A DNA stretch of 64,000 nt from Nereocystis luetkeana (lineage: Eukaryota > Sar > Phaeophyceae > Laminariales > Laminariaceae), in contig JARUPZ010000013.1 of NCBI GenBank assembly GCA_031213475.1, positions 3,286,731-3,350,730 of the forward strand, given 5' to 3'. Each line of letters starts with the position of its first letter. Within the stretch, counting starts at the first letter, position 1. The notes under the pieces are model-generated. The model worked only from the letters and a program-made list of their open reading frames with translations, had not been told where the DNA came from and made no database searches. This document shows, in pieces, positions 1 through 12,679 of the stretch. A program made the position numbers and the translations under genes.

Positions 1-120
1 AGGGTCATGCTGCGCCCGCCGTGAGACTCCTTGCCTTGCACGGCAAAACGCGGACATCCATTTCTATCATGCCCCCCAATCACACAGCAGTCAGTGGCCG
101 TCGTCATTTTGTTTTTATTC
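1..120 (-). repeat. Window-edge repeat, second copy near 62.40-62.55 kb
   Basis: This stretch aligns by eye with 62445-62535: both have a CTCCTTGC segment, then a shared ATTTCTATCA block, a C-run, and a GTCGTCA stretch. On the minus strand both begin an open frame with Met-Ile-Glu-Met-x-Val-Arg-Val; the frame here stops after about 22 codons. It could be the edge of a dispersed element or of a duplicated gene start. The rest lies outside the window. Confidence 0.5.
114..119 (-). other. Candidate polyadenylation signal AATAAA for the helicase gene
   Basis: An exact AATAAA hexamer on the minus strand, about 300 nt past the helicase stop codon at 422-424. The position fits a 3' UTR of ordinary length for a large-intron genome. 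It lies inside the window-edge repeat, so it may be fortuitous. Confidence 0.35.
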
Positions 121-421
121 GTCAGTCTTCCTCTCTGGCGTCCCCAGAGGGCTTATAATGCCAACAAACAAGGTATTTACGCGCCCAAACAAAAGCCTGT
201 CTCCTGGTAGCCTATTGCATTGCAAGGGACAACAACGAGCACACAACAAAACGCAAGCTCTCCAAATACCGCCAATAAAAAGAGGGCACACGAGAACCCG
301 CCGTCGAACCCTGCCACGTGACTCAAAACCTTTCGTCGAAAGGACACCATGGGCAAAAAAACACATAACCATCCATACGCCTCCATATCCCTTTACAAAT
401 GTTACCCGCGCACCTTGGGCA

Positions 422-905
422 CTACGTGCTAACCTTCGCCCCCCGCCCGCCCCCTCGCGCCCCCTTGCCCCCACCTCTACCCCCACCTCCACCCTTGCCG
501 CCACCCCCACTCCTACCCCTACCCCGACCTCCACCCCCGCCGTTTCCCCGACCATCCCCCGCCCCCCTCCCTCTTGTCCCGCCTCTTCCTCTCCCCCGGC
601 CGCGCGCCCCCCTCCCTCCGCGCACGACGGCGCTGCTTTTAACGGCGCCGGTACCCCACGTTCGTTGCTTAGGAGCCGCGGCGCCGGTCGCCCCTTTCCA
701 CTTGCCGGAAGCCTTCGACGCGGAAGCGGGGGCTGCGGCTTTTCCGTCCCCGCTCTCGTCTTGCTCGCTCTGCGGTTCGTCGTCGTCGTCGTTATCATCG
801 TCATCGGCGGCCGCGAACTCTCCAAACTCGTTTTTCCCCGAGTGCTTCCGGAGCTCCTGGTCGTATTCGTGCGGCGAGAGTTTCTTGTTCCGGAGCTTCT
901 TGTAT
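422..905 (-). CDS. Helicase exon 14 (acidic patch and RGG-like tail, stop)
   Basis: 484 nt. It begins [18 protein letters not shown], the last family-conserved block, passes through an Asp/Glu run and ends in about 65 residues of Gly/Arg repeats (RGG and GRGRG types) to TAG. Gly/Arg tails bind RNA in other helicases; this role is inferred. The same DNA is a C-rich open frame on the plus strand, which is a shadow. Confidence 0.85.
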
Positions 906-3821
906 CTTCACCAGTCGCGAGTTGGAGGAGGCGGGGGGGGGGAGAGGAGGAGGAGAAGGAGGGAAGGGGGGAGAGGAGAAGGAAAAGGGGGGGAGAAGGA
1001 AGAAGAGGGGGAAGAGACCGAGGAGGATGGGGGGTAAGAGGAGGAACAGGGGGTACAGAAAAGAGGAGGAAGGTACGGCGACGGTTAAAAGACGCGAGTG
1101 TCACCAGTAGATGCCGGGCGTTTGGAGGGAGTTCCACAGGGCACGACGGCGTTGAAAATCCAAGATCGTTTGGGTTAATCCTACCGTACAAAGTATCATC
1201 TACGGTTTTATTTCTCGAGAGCGCGCGCGCGCGTGAGTGCAACTACCTGCTTGCCTCGTTGTCGCTGCAGGCACGTCGCTGTATCCTACGCACAGGTTTC
1301 GGTGGAATGGGTGTAAAGCAAGCACTTTATAGGCTACCCAGGAAAACTGAACACTCTTTCTATTTTCCCAAACTTTGGAAACATATAAAAAAATGGAAGG
1401 AACGCTTTTCTTTTTGCCTCGTCGAGTGTTGGCACCTCCTTCGTCGTCGCCCCAAGGGCTCGGCAGAGGCGCAAGGGGAAGCGCATGGTTGGAACAAAAC
1501 GACCACGACACATCAACGCTACCGCGGTGCCGCACCGCACCGCACCGCATCGCACCGCCCGCGCCGCCCGCTCAGTTGTACACCCGCGTGCGAGATTTAA
1601 AAAAAAACTCACAGGCGTTCCTCATTCGCGAGGTCGTCCCACTCCTCCAAGAGCTGCTGGTGTCTCCCCTTTCGCTTCCGCCGCCCGTCCTCTTCCCTGG
1701 CGCCTGCGGACTTCTCTTTCCCGCCGCCGGCAGCCAGCTCCGCCGCGGCGCGCTGGGCCTCTTCTTCCTCCTCTATCGCTCGCTGAAGGAACGGTACGAA
1801 GGGAGAGCCGGGGCGCGGGGGGGGGGGGGGTGTACTCACGTCATGCATTGCCGTAGTTGTGTGATCATAGACCCTTGCAGAGGCTCGCAGAGGGGGGGGG
1901 GGGGTACTCATTGATATGCATGGCCGTAGTCGTATGACCATAGGCCCTCTCACCCCTACAACCTCGGGACGGAGCACGTTGGGTTATCACCGCCCCAGGC
2001 AGTCGCAGGAACGGTGAGCTGCATCCTACTGACAACTGTTTGCGAGACGGACTTGCACATGGATGACAGAGTCAATGAGTTGACTTAATTTTCCGGTGTG
2101 GCCGCTTCCAGAAGGGGGGGGGGAGGGAGGTTGATGCGGTTGGTGTGTTGGTCGGGTCGGTTCGTTCGGTTTATTGGTTGGTTGGGTTGTTGGCTGGTTG
2201 CTTTGATTGGGTTGTACATCTGTTGGTTCGTTGATTGGTTCGGTTGGTCGGTCTGGTTGATTTGTTCGTAGGTGTAGTTGGTTGGTTTGGAGTTGGGTTG
2301 GGTAGTTTTAGTAGTTCGGGTTTCGGTTGGTTGTTCAACTGGCTAGGTGGTTGGTATATTGGTCGGCTGGCAGGTTGGTTGGCAGGTTGGGCTATTGGTT
2401 GGTTGGTTGCTCTGATTGATTTGTATCTCACCCTTAATCCTAACCCCAAACTCTTGTATATAGCCGGCGTTCCCGGTGGCTCGGTAGGTGATCCGCGTGC
2501 CTACTCGTAGGGAATTTTTCTCAGTGATGATAAACATATACCTGGTATATAGTATATACCTGGTAGGTTGGTTGGTTGAGTGGTTTAGTTGGTCGGACTG
2601 GTTGATTGGTCAGTAGGTGTAGATGGTTGGTTTGTGGTTAGGCTGGTTGTTTTACTGGTTAGGCCGCTGGTTAACTGGTCGGTGTATTGGTCGGCCAGTT
2701 GGTAGGGAGGTTGGTTTGTTTTGGCCGGTTGGTAAGTTTCGCTGGTCGACAAGAATCGACTATTTACCAGGGCATAAACTTCGTCAAGTGCTCATAGCCG
2801 TTCGCCGCCATAAACAAAAGAAAACACCCATCTGATGCAAAACCCATACTTCGATAGCAAATTATCTAACATCTGGCATATACATAGTATTCAAGAAGCA
2901 CTCTGAATCCACTGCCCAACCGGGAATGGAGCGACATGCCAGGCAAAACCCGTCGCGCGCGGCATGCGTCCCTGTTTTGCGCTCAAGAGATGCCCTCAAC
3001 TTTGATGCCCACTCCACCGTTCGCGCAGGCCACGACAAAACATGCGCCTTCTGTATGAAGCACGTAGTTTCAGGCTTAGCGAGCAGTCGGATCAGCAAAT
3101 ATGCACTGCACAGCGGTGCTTCGAGCTTTGCCGTAACAAAAAAACACCTGCCTGCCACAAGGTACTAAACGAACCATCACTCAACCCAACCGATATTACT
3201 TGGACCTTGAACAAATGAACAAAAAAAAGTTTTTCCCCTCCCTCCATGTGATTGGTGCCAACTATTTTCCGCCGCATTTATATACAAAGTCATCGGTTGG
3301 GGGTCTGGGGGGGGAGGAGGGGCATCCCCCATCTTCTCCGCCATCTCATCTGCAGGAAGACAACTGATGCTCCGCGGACTTTTGCTATCCGTACAACTGC
3401 TTCCGAAAGGGAATTCCCTCGAAACACGGGGTAATCAACGCGACGGTCCGAGGGGGGGGGGCAGGGGGGCTATGCTCCTGTCATACATGGCCGTAGCTGT
3501 ATTTTTCCCGAGGTATTTTTCCACTCCAGAGTTATTGGAGCCTGTCCTGCAACCACGGATTGCATTGTATTGTGGCGATGAGTTAATGTGAGAACAGCGA
3601 CAACAACAACAACAGCAACAACAGCAACAACAAAGACAACAGAAGAAAGCAACAACAACAACAACAGCAACAGCAACAACAACAACAGCAACAACAGCAA
3701 CAACAGCAACAACAGAAAAAAGCAACAACAACAGCAACAGCAACAACAACAGCAACAACAAAGACAACAGAAAAAAGCAACAACAACAACAACAGCAACA
3801 ACAAAGACAACAGAAAAAAGC

Positions 3822-3852
<31 letters not shown>

Positions 3853-6800
3853 GACATACCCTAGCATCCCTGCAATGCCGGGACAGAGCACGTTGGGGTG
3901 TTTCGCTGACCAGACCGACATTGCTTGCACCAAGCGCGAAGCGCAGTGAGGTAGGTGTTCGGAGAGTCGCATCAAGGGTGAGCTGCATCCTACTGAGAAC
4001 CGCTTTTGTGAGGCGGAGTTTCTATTCTTGCACACGGATGACAGCGTCGAATGAAGTGGTTTAATTTCCGGTGTGGCCACTTCCAGAGACAGCAACGGGT
4101 ATACAACGTAACAGCCCCGTAAATGCCTTGCCAAATACCTGGTATGCCCTACGTGACACAACAAGTCTCCTTGTGCGAAGTCAAGGTTCTTCAAGGTTCT
4201 TCATCCCGCACAAACGGCCCAACTCGACCGCCAGCCACGGTGCTCCCCATGAAAAAAGGGAAAATATACGCGTCATACCTGCTTGTTTTCCTCGTCTTGC
4301 TTTAGCAGCTGCTTCTGCCTGGCCTTCTCGCGAAGCTTATCAGCGTACCTGTTCGGTCCGGCACCAAAATAAAACGAAATACAAAAAAAACAAGGTCAGC
4401 AAAAAAAACACAAACACGCAGACGTGCAATCGGGAAAAGGGTTGTTTTTTCGACTGCCGCCCTTGTTGGCGTTTTCGCCTGTCTTGCGTGCACCGCGAAG
4501 AGATCGTCGGCGAAAGTCGTGATCATGATCTATCTGATCTGCCTACAGACAGATGATCTATTAATAGTTCCTCACCCGCCGTAGTTAGAGGATTTGCAGG
4601 ATCTGTAGTAGTACAGGTCCAACCCAAGAAAACATTTGTTACATCGTGTAGGTTATACTGCTCCCACCCTGGCGACATGAGCAATGGATAATACAGATCA
4701 GGGATCTGCCGCCCCTAAAATACCTACACCATGAAGGGGGGAAGCGATAACCTGTCTCGAGAGTCTATTACGGGGGGCCAGAGTTAACAGGACCAAATAT
4801 TGTTAGTAAAAATGGTTAAACATATAGATTTTTATGTATACCATAGGTCCTGTTAACTATGGTCCCCCGTAATAGAAGAAGACGAAAGACGCGGAAAAAA
4901 CGCCTGCCCGTGGGAGAGCAAGCAACCAAGCGAGCTCTCTATATATCGAACCTACAGCAGTCGTGGAGAGCTCTCGCTCTGTTGTCCTCTCCCTTCTCTA
5001 TACATCGAACCTACAGCAATCGTGGAGAGCTCTCGCTCTGTTGTCCTCTCCCTATTTACCTACCCCCTTCAGCTAGGAGACCCCAGTTAGACCTCTTGAC
5101 TGACCGCTCCCGACACTAAGACCAGTACAGTAAGATTCTCGCAGAACGCAGTTTGACGCCTTGACTGACCGCCTTTCAACACTACGAACAACATAAAATG
5201 CTTGGTGACCGCAGTTTAACATCTTGACTGACCGCCCCTACACTAACAATAGTACAGTAACATGCTAGGAGACCGCTGTTTGATCCCTTGACAGACCGCC
5301 CCCACACTAAAACCAGTATAAATATGCTAGGAGACCGCGGTTTGACCCCTTGACTGACCGCCCCTGCACTAAAACTACCATATTAAGGTCAAAAGAGGCC
5401 TTAACACGCCCCCAAATGACGGGAGCGCCTATTTGTAAGCCACGGGTTGCACACAATACTTTGCAACCCCTAGCTTAGACGGCCGAGAGGCACGCCCTAA
5501 TAGCCCTAACCCTAGACACCACCTCTACAGTACCTCCACCCCTGCCCCTGCGCCGAAGCATGCCCTCAGACAGTAGATGCATAGAGCGCACCTGGTAGTT
5601 GCAAAATTCTAAAGTTTAGTACCAATCACTCAATCGGCTTAAAGTTACAGCTAACGTGTTGTATTGCACGCATTACGCCCTATACAGCTATTCGAGGGCA
5701 TGATGCGGGGTTAGGGTTCGGCGCACAGGTAGGGGTACAGGAGTAGGGCTAGGGCGTGCCTCTCGGCTTTTTTCAGCTACACGGGTGTTCAGCTACACGG
5801 GTTACAGAGTAATCCGTGTAGCCTGCGGGTTACAAACAGGCGCCTCCCAAAAAAGACTGGTGCCCTACAGAAGTAACGTAGTTGTCCAGTTTAGCATCCG
5901 CTGCTGCACTTCCGCTATGGCGGGTGAACGAGTCCTCTCCCCGCGGGAGCAGCAGGGCAAGAAACGTACGTCACACTTCAGCGCTATGCATCCCCAGATG
6001 ATGACACACTCCCCCCGTCCTCTCCTCCTGGTCCTCCCATCCCACTCCCATCGACTACAGCCCCCCCCCCCCGCCTATCCCCACCCCCTCCCGACCCGTT
6101 TCGAAACTCAGCGGACATAAGGTTCTCGTCGATTGGGCACTTGGACGGCTTTTCGTGTGAACGTTTCTCGTGTTGATGTTCGCGTGCCTCCAACTTAAAT
6201 CATGTTATCATTTGATTGTCATAGTGTTCGTGTGCTCATAAGCATGCGCTCATGCCCATGACATCATTTTCACGACGTACCGCTCCTGGTATCATGCTCG
6301 CGTGATACATATCGTGTTGAAGATATGTCCTGTTCTGATGTTAATATATCCCTTAGTACATGTTTCCATGCTCCTTGGTGTGATATTCGTTTGTGCCCAT
6401 ATGCCGCGCTCATGTTTCCATGATACAATGTTTTCATGAACATCGTGGCACCATGTTAACAATACCAGTGTTCATACTCTCTCCATGGTACAAACACATC
6501 ATTGGTCATGTTCTTATACATTAATATTATCTATATTATTACGGGGGACCATAGCAAATAGGACCAAATATTGTGAGTAAAAATAGGTAAATAGGTAGGT
6601 TTTTATGTGTGCCATAGAGGTCCTATTTATTATGGTCCCCCGTAATAGCGTTTTCATACCCATCTGCTGATATCCACATTCATGTGTGTTCATGTGCTAA
6701 ATGTTATCATGATGCTCCCGCCATTCTCACTTGATAGCGGTGAAGTCGACCGTCTTCTCCTTCTCGAAGCTCTCCGCTATGCTAGGGTCGCTCAGCTCGG

Positions 6801-9800
6801 CGATCTTCGGCAGCCGGAGGAGGCAGAACGACCGCGCCACCGCCGTAAGGTCGAGATCGTTGAACCTGAAAAAAGACAGCAGTTTGGTGTGTTTTTGCTT
6901 GTTTGGTTTTGGTTCGGTTAGGTTCGGTTTGATTCACCTTTCTTTGGTCTGTTTTCGGTGTTGTTTTTGCTAGAGGGGGACCTATCTAGATGTGGTTCGG
7001 TTTAGTTTAGTTTAGCTTAGTTCGGTTCGGTTCGGTTCGGTTCGGTTCGGTTCGGTTCGGTTTGATTCGATTCGGTTCGGTTCGGTTCAGTTCGGTTCGG
7101 TTCGGTTCGGTTCGGTTCGGGTCGGTTCGGTTTGGTTCGGTTCGGTTCGATTCGGTTCGGTTCGGTTCGGTTCGGTTCGGTTCGGTTCGGTTCGGTTCGG
7201 TTCGGCTCGGTTCGGTTCGGTTCGGTTCTGTTCTGTTCTGTTCGGTTCGGTTCGGTTCGGTTCGGTTCGGTTCGGTTCGGTTCGGTTCGGTTCGGTTCGG
7301 TTCGGTTCGGTTCGGTTCGGTTCGGTTCGGTTCGGTTCGGTTCGGTTCGGTTCGGTTCGGTTCGGTTCGGTTCGGTTCGGTTCGGTTCGGTTCGGTCCGG
7401 GTTTGGTGTTGTTTGAGGGGAAACTACTTTGGTTTTGGTCCGGTTTCGGTCCTGGTTTGATTTGGTGGGGTATGGTGTGGCTTGGTTCGGTTTGGTTCGT
7501 TTCGTGTGGTTTCGGTTCCTTTACGCTTTGTTTCGTTTCTTACGTTGGGCTCCTCACTTCCTTTTCGTTTCGAATTGTTTCGTTTCGATGCCGTGCGTTA
7601 CACGAAGACAGACAGGTAGCGAGCGAGGGGCGCCGTGAAAGCCTTCAACAGGAGGAAAAGCGGCGACGAAGACGGCAACTCCTACAAGGAGCGGCGGCAA
7701 CAATGGTTCAGGCCCGCGGTGAAATCCCCAAGCCCCAGCGAGCACAGGACTGCGTCTCCTTCGGTCTTGCTTTCTCGCGTTTTCATGACCATGAGCGAAA
7801 CACAAAACAAAAACAGAAAACTACGCTGTGCTCTCCAATAATGTCTCCAAGAGCAAAAATTGCAAAAGCTCAAAGGAGGCAACGGGCCATCACGGGACAT
7901 AGTAATCAGGACCAGATAGGCCTGGTAAAAATACTGGAATATATATATATACAAATTTTCGGGCGCGTGATGGGTCCTGATTACCACGGTCACCCGCAAC
8001 TGGGAGATCTCAGCAACAACAGCAGCAGCAGCAACTACAAGCACCACATCGACAACAACGACTACAGCCACGACAATACCACCCACAAAAACACCAACAC
8101 CAATACCACCAACACCAACACCACACCGCCGCCGCCAAAATACCACTACCAACACCGCCACTACAACCAAAAACACCAAACAGGCAAGAACAAGAAGAAA
8201 AAAAAAACCGAGAGTGTACCCAGCGACTCGCCTGAATATGAAGCTGCACTGGTGCTCCTTGTACGCCCGCACGAAGGATATGAAGGCCTTCGTTCCCTTC
8301 TCAAGCACGTCCTGTCGCGGCAGAAGAGCCCAGAGCCCAGTAACACATCGACGGATTGGCGGCCTTAATTGTCATCGACTTGGCAGATCGACCGACCGGG
8401 TGCGCAGGCTCTAGACAGCCCCCTTTTCCTCTCAAGCTATACCGCGCACAACTCCTCCGCTCCTCTCACCGTTTTCGACGCGAGCGCTGCCTTTGGGTTG
8501 TGGTTAAAACCGGCTTCAAAGTGCATCCCAGAAGGGGAGGGGGGGGGGGGGGGGGGGGGAATATTGTGCGTGTGATACCGTAGGTACCCGGGTAGGTACC
8601 CCCCTTTTTCGGAGGCTTCATTTTTGCTCCGGCCTTGTTTCGCGTTTCTTTGCCTTTTTTGGCATTTTTGTTTGTATCGGGTTCGGTTCGCTCTATTTCT
8701 GTCCATTTTTTCCGCGCTTCTTTCGCCTCTTCGTCCGATTTCTCCTTTTTTGGCAGTATCATGGAGGTTAGCTCGGTTTCGTTTCGGTGGTTTTCGTTCG
8801 CTTTTTATTTTCGGTTTGTGTTACAAACGGGGTTTTTCCGCCTCGCTTCTTAACCGTCCAGTTCCGCTGTCTTTGCTGCTACGTTACCGCTCTCGAAGTA
8901 AATGTGAGGACCGGTGGGTCTTGATATTAGTGTACAAACGTACCTTACATTTCCCGACAGGGTGACATGGGTCACAGAGTCTCGGTATGTTTCGGTCTGA
9001 CACGCTCTATTTCGGTTCGTGCCTCACTCGCTCACTCACCCTGTCCGCCTTCACCATGTCCTTTACCTCTGCCAGCAGCTTACCAACGTCCGCACCTTCG
9101 AAAGCATTCATCTCCTTCAGAGGCACCTGAGCGGGGGAAGGAGGCGCGTGGCGCCCACAGGGAGATAGACAGGAGCGCAGCAGCAAGCTCAAGTGAGATA
9201 TTACATGTAGAAAATTTACGACATAATACTGTAGATACAGAATATATATAAATATATATATATATATCCTTGCTTGTGAAGAGCTACCTAAAAGAAAGAA
9301 CGCGAGTCGCCAACAAGGAAATTGGCGAACCGGCGCAGAGACAAATCTCTCGCGGCGCGATAAGGTTACAAGCGGCGCGCTCAAACCGGCAACCGGGGAA
9401 CTACTGCATGCACCTCATGGTAAGAGCGTAAATAAACAGGAAAACATGCCATTCCGGTTTCAGCCCCCACGCTCTCCCCCCCCTCCCGAAGAAAACCGGG
9501 AAAAAAAAAACAGAAGCATCAGGAAAGATAGAGCGACACGTTGATCAGACAAAAAACAGCCCAGAGAACAAGCGTGGCGTTGGTCTACAGTGAAAACGGG
9601 GGCAACCCTCGTGCTACCTTCCGGTTGGACAGGAACGGGACGTAGGCATCCTCCGCCGGGCAAAGAAGAGTCAGGGACCGCCCTGAATATGCCATTCAGG
9701 ACGGGAGGGGGGGAGGGAGGGAGGGAGGGAGGGAGGGAGGGAGGGAGGGAGGGAGGGAGGGAGGGAGGGAGGGAGGGAGGGAGGGAGGGAGGGAGGGAGG

Positions 9801-12637
9801 GAGGGAGGGAGGGAGGGAGGGAGGGAGGGAGGGAGGGAGAGAGAGGTGAGGCAAAGGACTGGCTGCACGCCTTAGAGGGCGCGAAACAGCCACCGGCAAA
9901 AAACAGCCGCCCAGGGAAACAAAAAAAAAAAACTCAATCTAGGCTAAAATATGAGAGACGTACACACTTTTCGAAAAACAAAAAAAACGCCACCCGACCT
10001 GAAAAAAGCCACCCGATGCCTGGTCCGCATTACTAGAATAAAACGACAATTCGAAAAAGAAGACGCCAACGCGGGCCTATGCGTACTATACGAAAAACGA
10101 TCACCCGAAGAAAAAAATAGTCACTTCGGGACAATCGGACACTTGATACGGACTACTGAAAAGAAAAGGCCACCCGACGAAAAAACGTCACCTCAGGCCA
10201 ATCCGATACGCCCTAGGAAACCCGCCCATTTTTTCCCGCCGTCGCAGTCCGCCCGACCCGGTGGAAAAAGTAGACTGTTACGGGGGACCATCTTAAGTAG
10301 GACTTACGGTACAGACAAAAACCTATATATTTCGCTTTTTTTACTAACTATATTTAGTCCTATTTACTATGGTCCCCCGTAATAGGAAGGAACGGGAGTT
10401 GCTACAGTGTAACAGGTAGTTTTATATTTGCCACCCATTGCGAAAAAACTAAAAAAAAACTAGAAAAAAAACCCTGCCCCCACATGAATGAAACACCGCC
10501 ACAAAAAACGTCACAAAAAAACGCACACGCGGATGAAAAAAAACGATCTCGAGAAACAATAAAAAACGCTACAGCAGTATGCACGTACTCGTATGTACGA
10601 ATCAGAAAAAATCATCGGTAGGGGAAAAAACATAAACGCCGACAGAAGAAAAAAAAATACGGCCAACTCAAAAACGCCACCTACCCCTATACACGAAATC
10701 CGATGCACTATAGGAAAACCCAACCCACCCTTCTTGCCGGCCCTCGCCGTCCTCCCCACGCGGTGTACGAAGTAGCTCGGGTCTTGGGGTGGGTCAAACT
10801 GCACGATCCACGCCACGTCGGGTATGTCGATACCACGGGCCGCGACATCGGTGCAGACGAGCAGTCCCCCCTCTTGAGACAAAAAGCGGTCGTATACCTG
10901 TGTTTCGTGATATTAATATTAACAATGGCAAAATTTGCAGTAAAACAGGTGTGCGTACACCCAACACCGCTCAGAGGCAGATATATGGAAACGAAGAGAA
11001 ATAGGCTCGAGTTTTTTCAGCAACGCAAAGACAGGAAACGGTTACATGCGCAAAAAAAACGAGAAATGGGTACCTACGTGGGGTGGGGTAAGGTGAGGTG
11101 GGAGAGGGGGCGTACTCATTTGTTGCTGGCCACAGTCATTAGACCATTGATCACGCACCCCTTTCGAGACGGAGCACCGCTCCAGTTCCCAATAGAGACA
11201 CCTCCAAAACAATTGGGCGCTCATTACGTTGTTTCCGTATACTATTACGGGGAATTATATTAAATAGGACCTTCTTGTACACACAAAAACTATATATTTA
11301 GCTATTTTCACTGGCAATTTTTGTTGTTTTGTCTTCATTTTAAATTGTCCGTTCTACCCAGCTTCATCAGCAAACCCAATGTCCGTCCTGACTCCTTATC
11401 CTAGAGAGACACTGATTCTGTGGTCACAGACTGTGAGACAGAGGAAGACAAAAAAATAAAAAGTAATCGCAAATTCAAGTGTCGAGCAAGTGAAATGCCA
11501 GCGTACCGGGTACGATGACACAACAACACACGCAAGACCAGAAACATGAGAACAATCAGACAAATCACAAACCAAAAATCTGAAATCAAACAGAATACAA
11601 ACGACGCAAGAATATCAGAGAGGCTGCCAGACGGAAACCATACGTACTCAGGACGGGGACAGATATCTGCTGCGCGGACGAAGCAACACGAAGGAGAGAG
11701 ACACAGGCAAATGTCTGTAAGAGCTACAGTAGTCGAACCGATACCTAGCCACCCGATCTATCGTTTCGTTTCTGCATTCGTCGACAGCTGTATGTATCAG
11801 TACGGCTGCCCTCCCCCCCCCCCCCCCCCCCCTCCCCTTGTCCCCGTTCTTGGAGTCCTCAGCTACGTGGCGCAGCCGGCTCCTCTGTGCCTCGTCCCCG
11901 TGCCACCTTGCCATGAAACAATATTTGGTCACAATTCCTATGGTCCCACCTCACCCCCGTAATACAACCATTTTTTTGCTAATCTTATCCCCTTCCTGTC
12001 CCCCCGCCTGTGGCCACCATCTACCTCCTAGGATAACGATCGATGGGGAGGGGTGGGGGTGGTCACTCGTAAAATAACATTGGATATCCTGCCGCCCGAA
12101 GAAGCGCCTCCACGCGGTGGCTTACCGCGGTCCGTCGCTTCTGCACCATCCTTCCGTGCAAGCCCTCCACCTTCAGCCCGAGCTCCTGGATCGCCGGTAG
12201 CTGAGACAGAACCTTGCTGAAAAAGTCCACGCTCGCGCAGGTCATGAGGAAGATTATGGTTTTCTGTCCCACCCGTCCCTACGTCGCAAACAAAAAAACG
12301 AACGCTAGGTGAAGAACAAAACATAAGTCATTGTATCATTAGGAAGTAAAAAGAGCGATTCGCCAAAAACAGCAAGCGCCTTTTTCGCAAGAAAAGAGCA
12401 GTTCGCCACATCTACACCAGGTGTATATATGTATATACATTTTATTTTGTCACAAAATACCCGGTCGGCACAAGAGACGTTCGGTAAAAAAGAGTCGTTC
12501 GGAAAAAAGGAAACGTTCTTTCGATAAAAAGAGGTCGTTCGGTGAGAGAGGCCGTACGGATAAACGAAGTCGTTCGGGGGAAAAAGGATAAATGGCCAGT
12601 CGGAACAAGAGCCGTTGGGCGAAAAAAAAAGAACGTT

Positions 12638-12679
<42 letters not shown>

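Larger units (their letters stand above)
1783..4278 (-). other. Helicase intron 12
   Basis: Holds a dispersed-family copy (1838-2115), GGTT-type arrays (2128-2750) around a tRNA-like head, an unassigned stretch 2760-3440, a LINE-tail repeat with a CAA/CAG array (3505-3852) and another dispersed-family copy (3858-4090). No exon is missing from the protein here. Confidence 0.75.
4349..6730 (-). other. Helicase intron 11
   Basis: Holds a GATC-rich repeat (4516-4660), two palindromic MITE copies (4765 and 6537), a 61-bp direct duplication (4935-5060), a five-unit ~63-bp tandem array (5072-5385) and a 286-bp foldback element (5482-5767). The stretch 5820-6530 is unassigned and rich in CATG/CATGTT words. 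Confidence 0.75.
6866..8231 (-). other. Helicase intron 10 (GC-AG)
   Basis: Its donor on the minus strand is gcgagt and its acceptor ttttttcag. It contains the 384-bp (GGTTC)n array, a degenerate MITE (7888-8000) and a CAA/CAC-rich stretch (8010-8170). Confidence 0.75.
9683..10728 (-). other. Helicase intron 7
   Basis: Holds the GGGA array (9707-9840), an A-rich stretch with repeated CACCCGA-type words (9980-10210) and MITE A copy 4 (10275-10385). Confidence 0.7.
10898..12125 (-). other. Helicase intron 6
   Basis: Contains a truncated MITE A (11242-11320), a dispersed repeat shared with 34.9 kb (11330-11455), a C-run (about 11811-11831) and a lone right half of MITE A (TATGGTCCC to CCCCCGTAATA, 11939-11964). 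Confidence 0.65.

Noticed and set aside
158-1600. 480-codon plus-strand open frame rich in Pro/Arg/Ser
   Set aside because: It is the complement of helicase exon 14 and its adjoining purine tract. Exon 14 joins exon 13 with correct phase and family similarity, so the plus frame is a shadow.
3435-4194. Minus-strand frames of poly-Val/Leu/Cys
   Set aside because: They are translations of the CAA/CAG array in three frames, with no unique sequence.
5072-5385. CRISPR-like array
   Set aside because: The units are contiguous diverged tandem repeats without distinct spacers, and the genome is eukaryotic.
5490-5520. Telomere-like CCCTAACCCTA words
   Set aside because: Only two units, located inside the terminal repeats of a foldback element.
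7062-7460. 132-residue Phe-Gly-Ser-Val-Arg repeat frame
   Set aside because: A five-base repeat without stop codons is open in every frame; flanks show no coding features.
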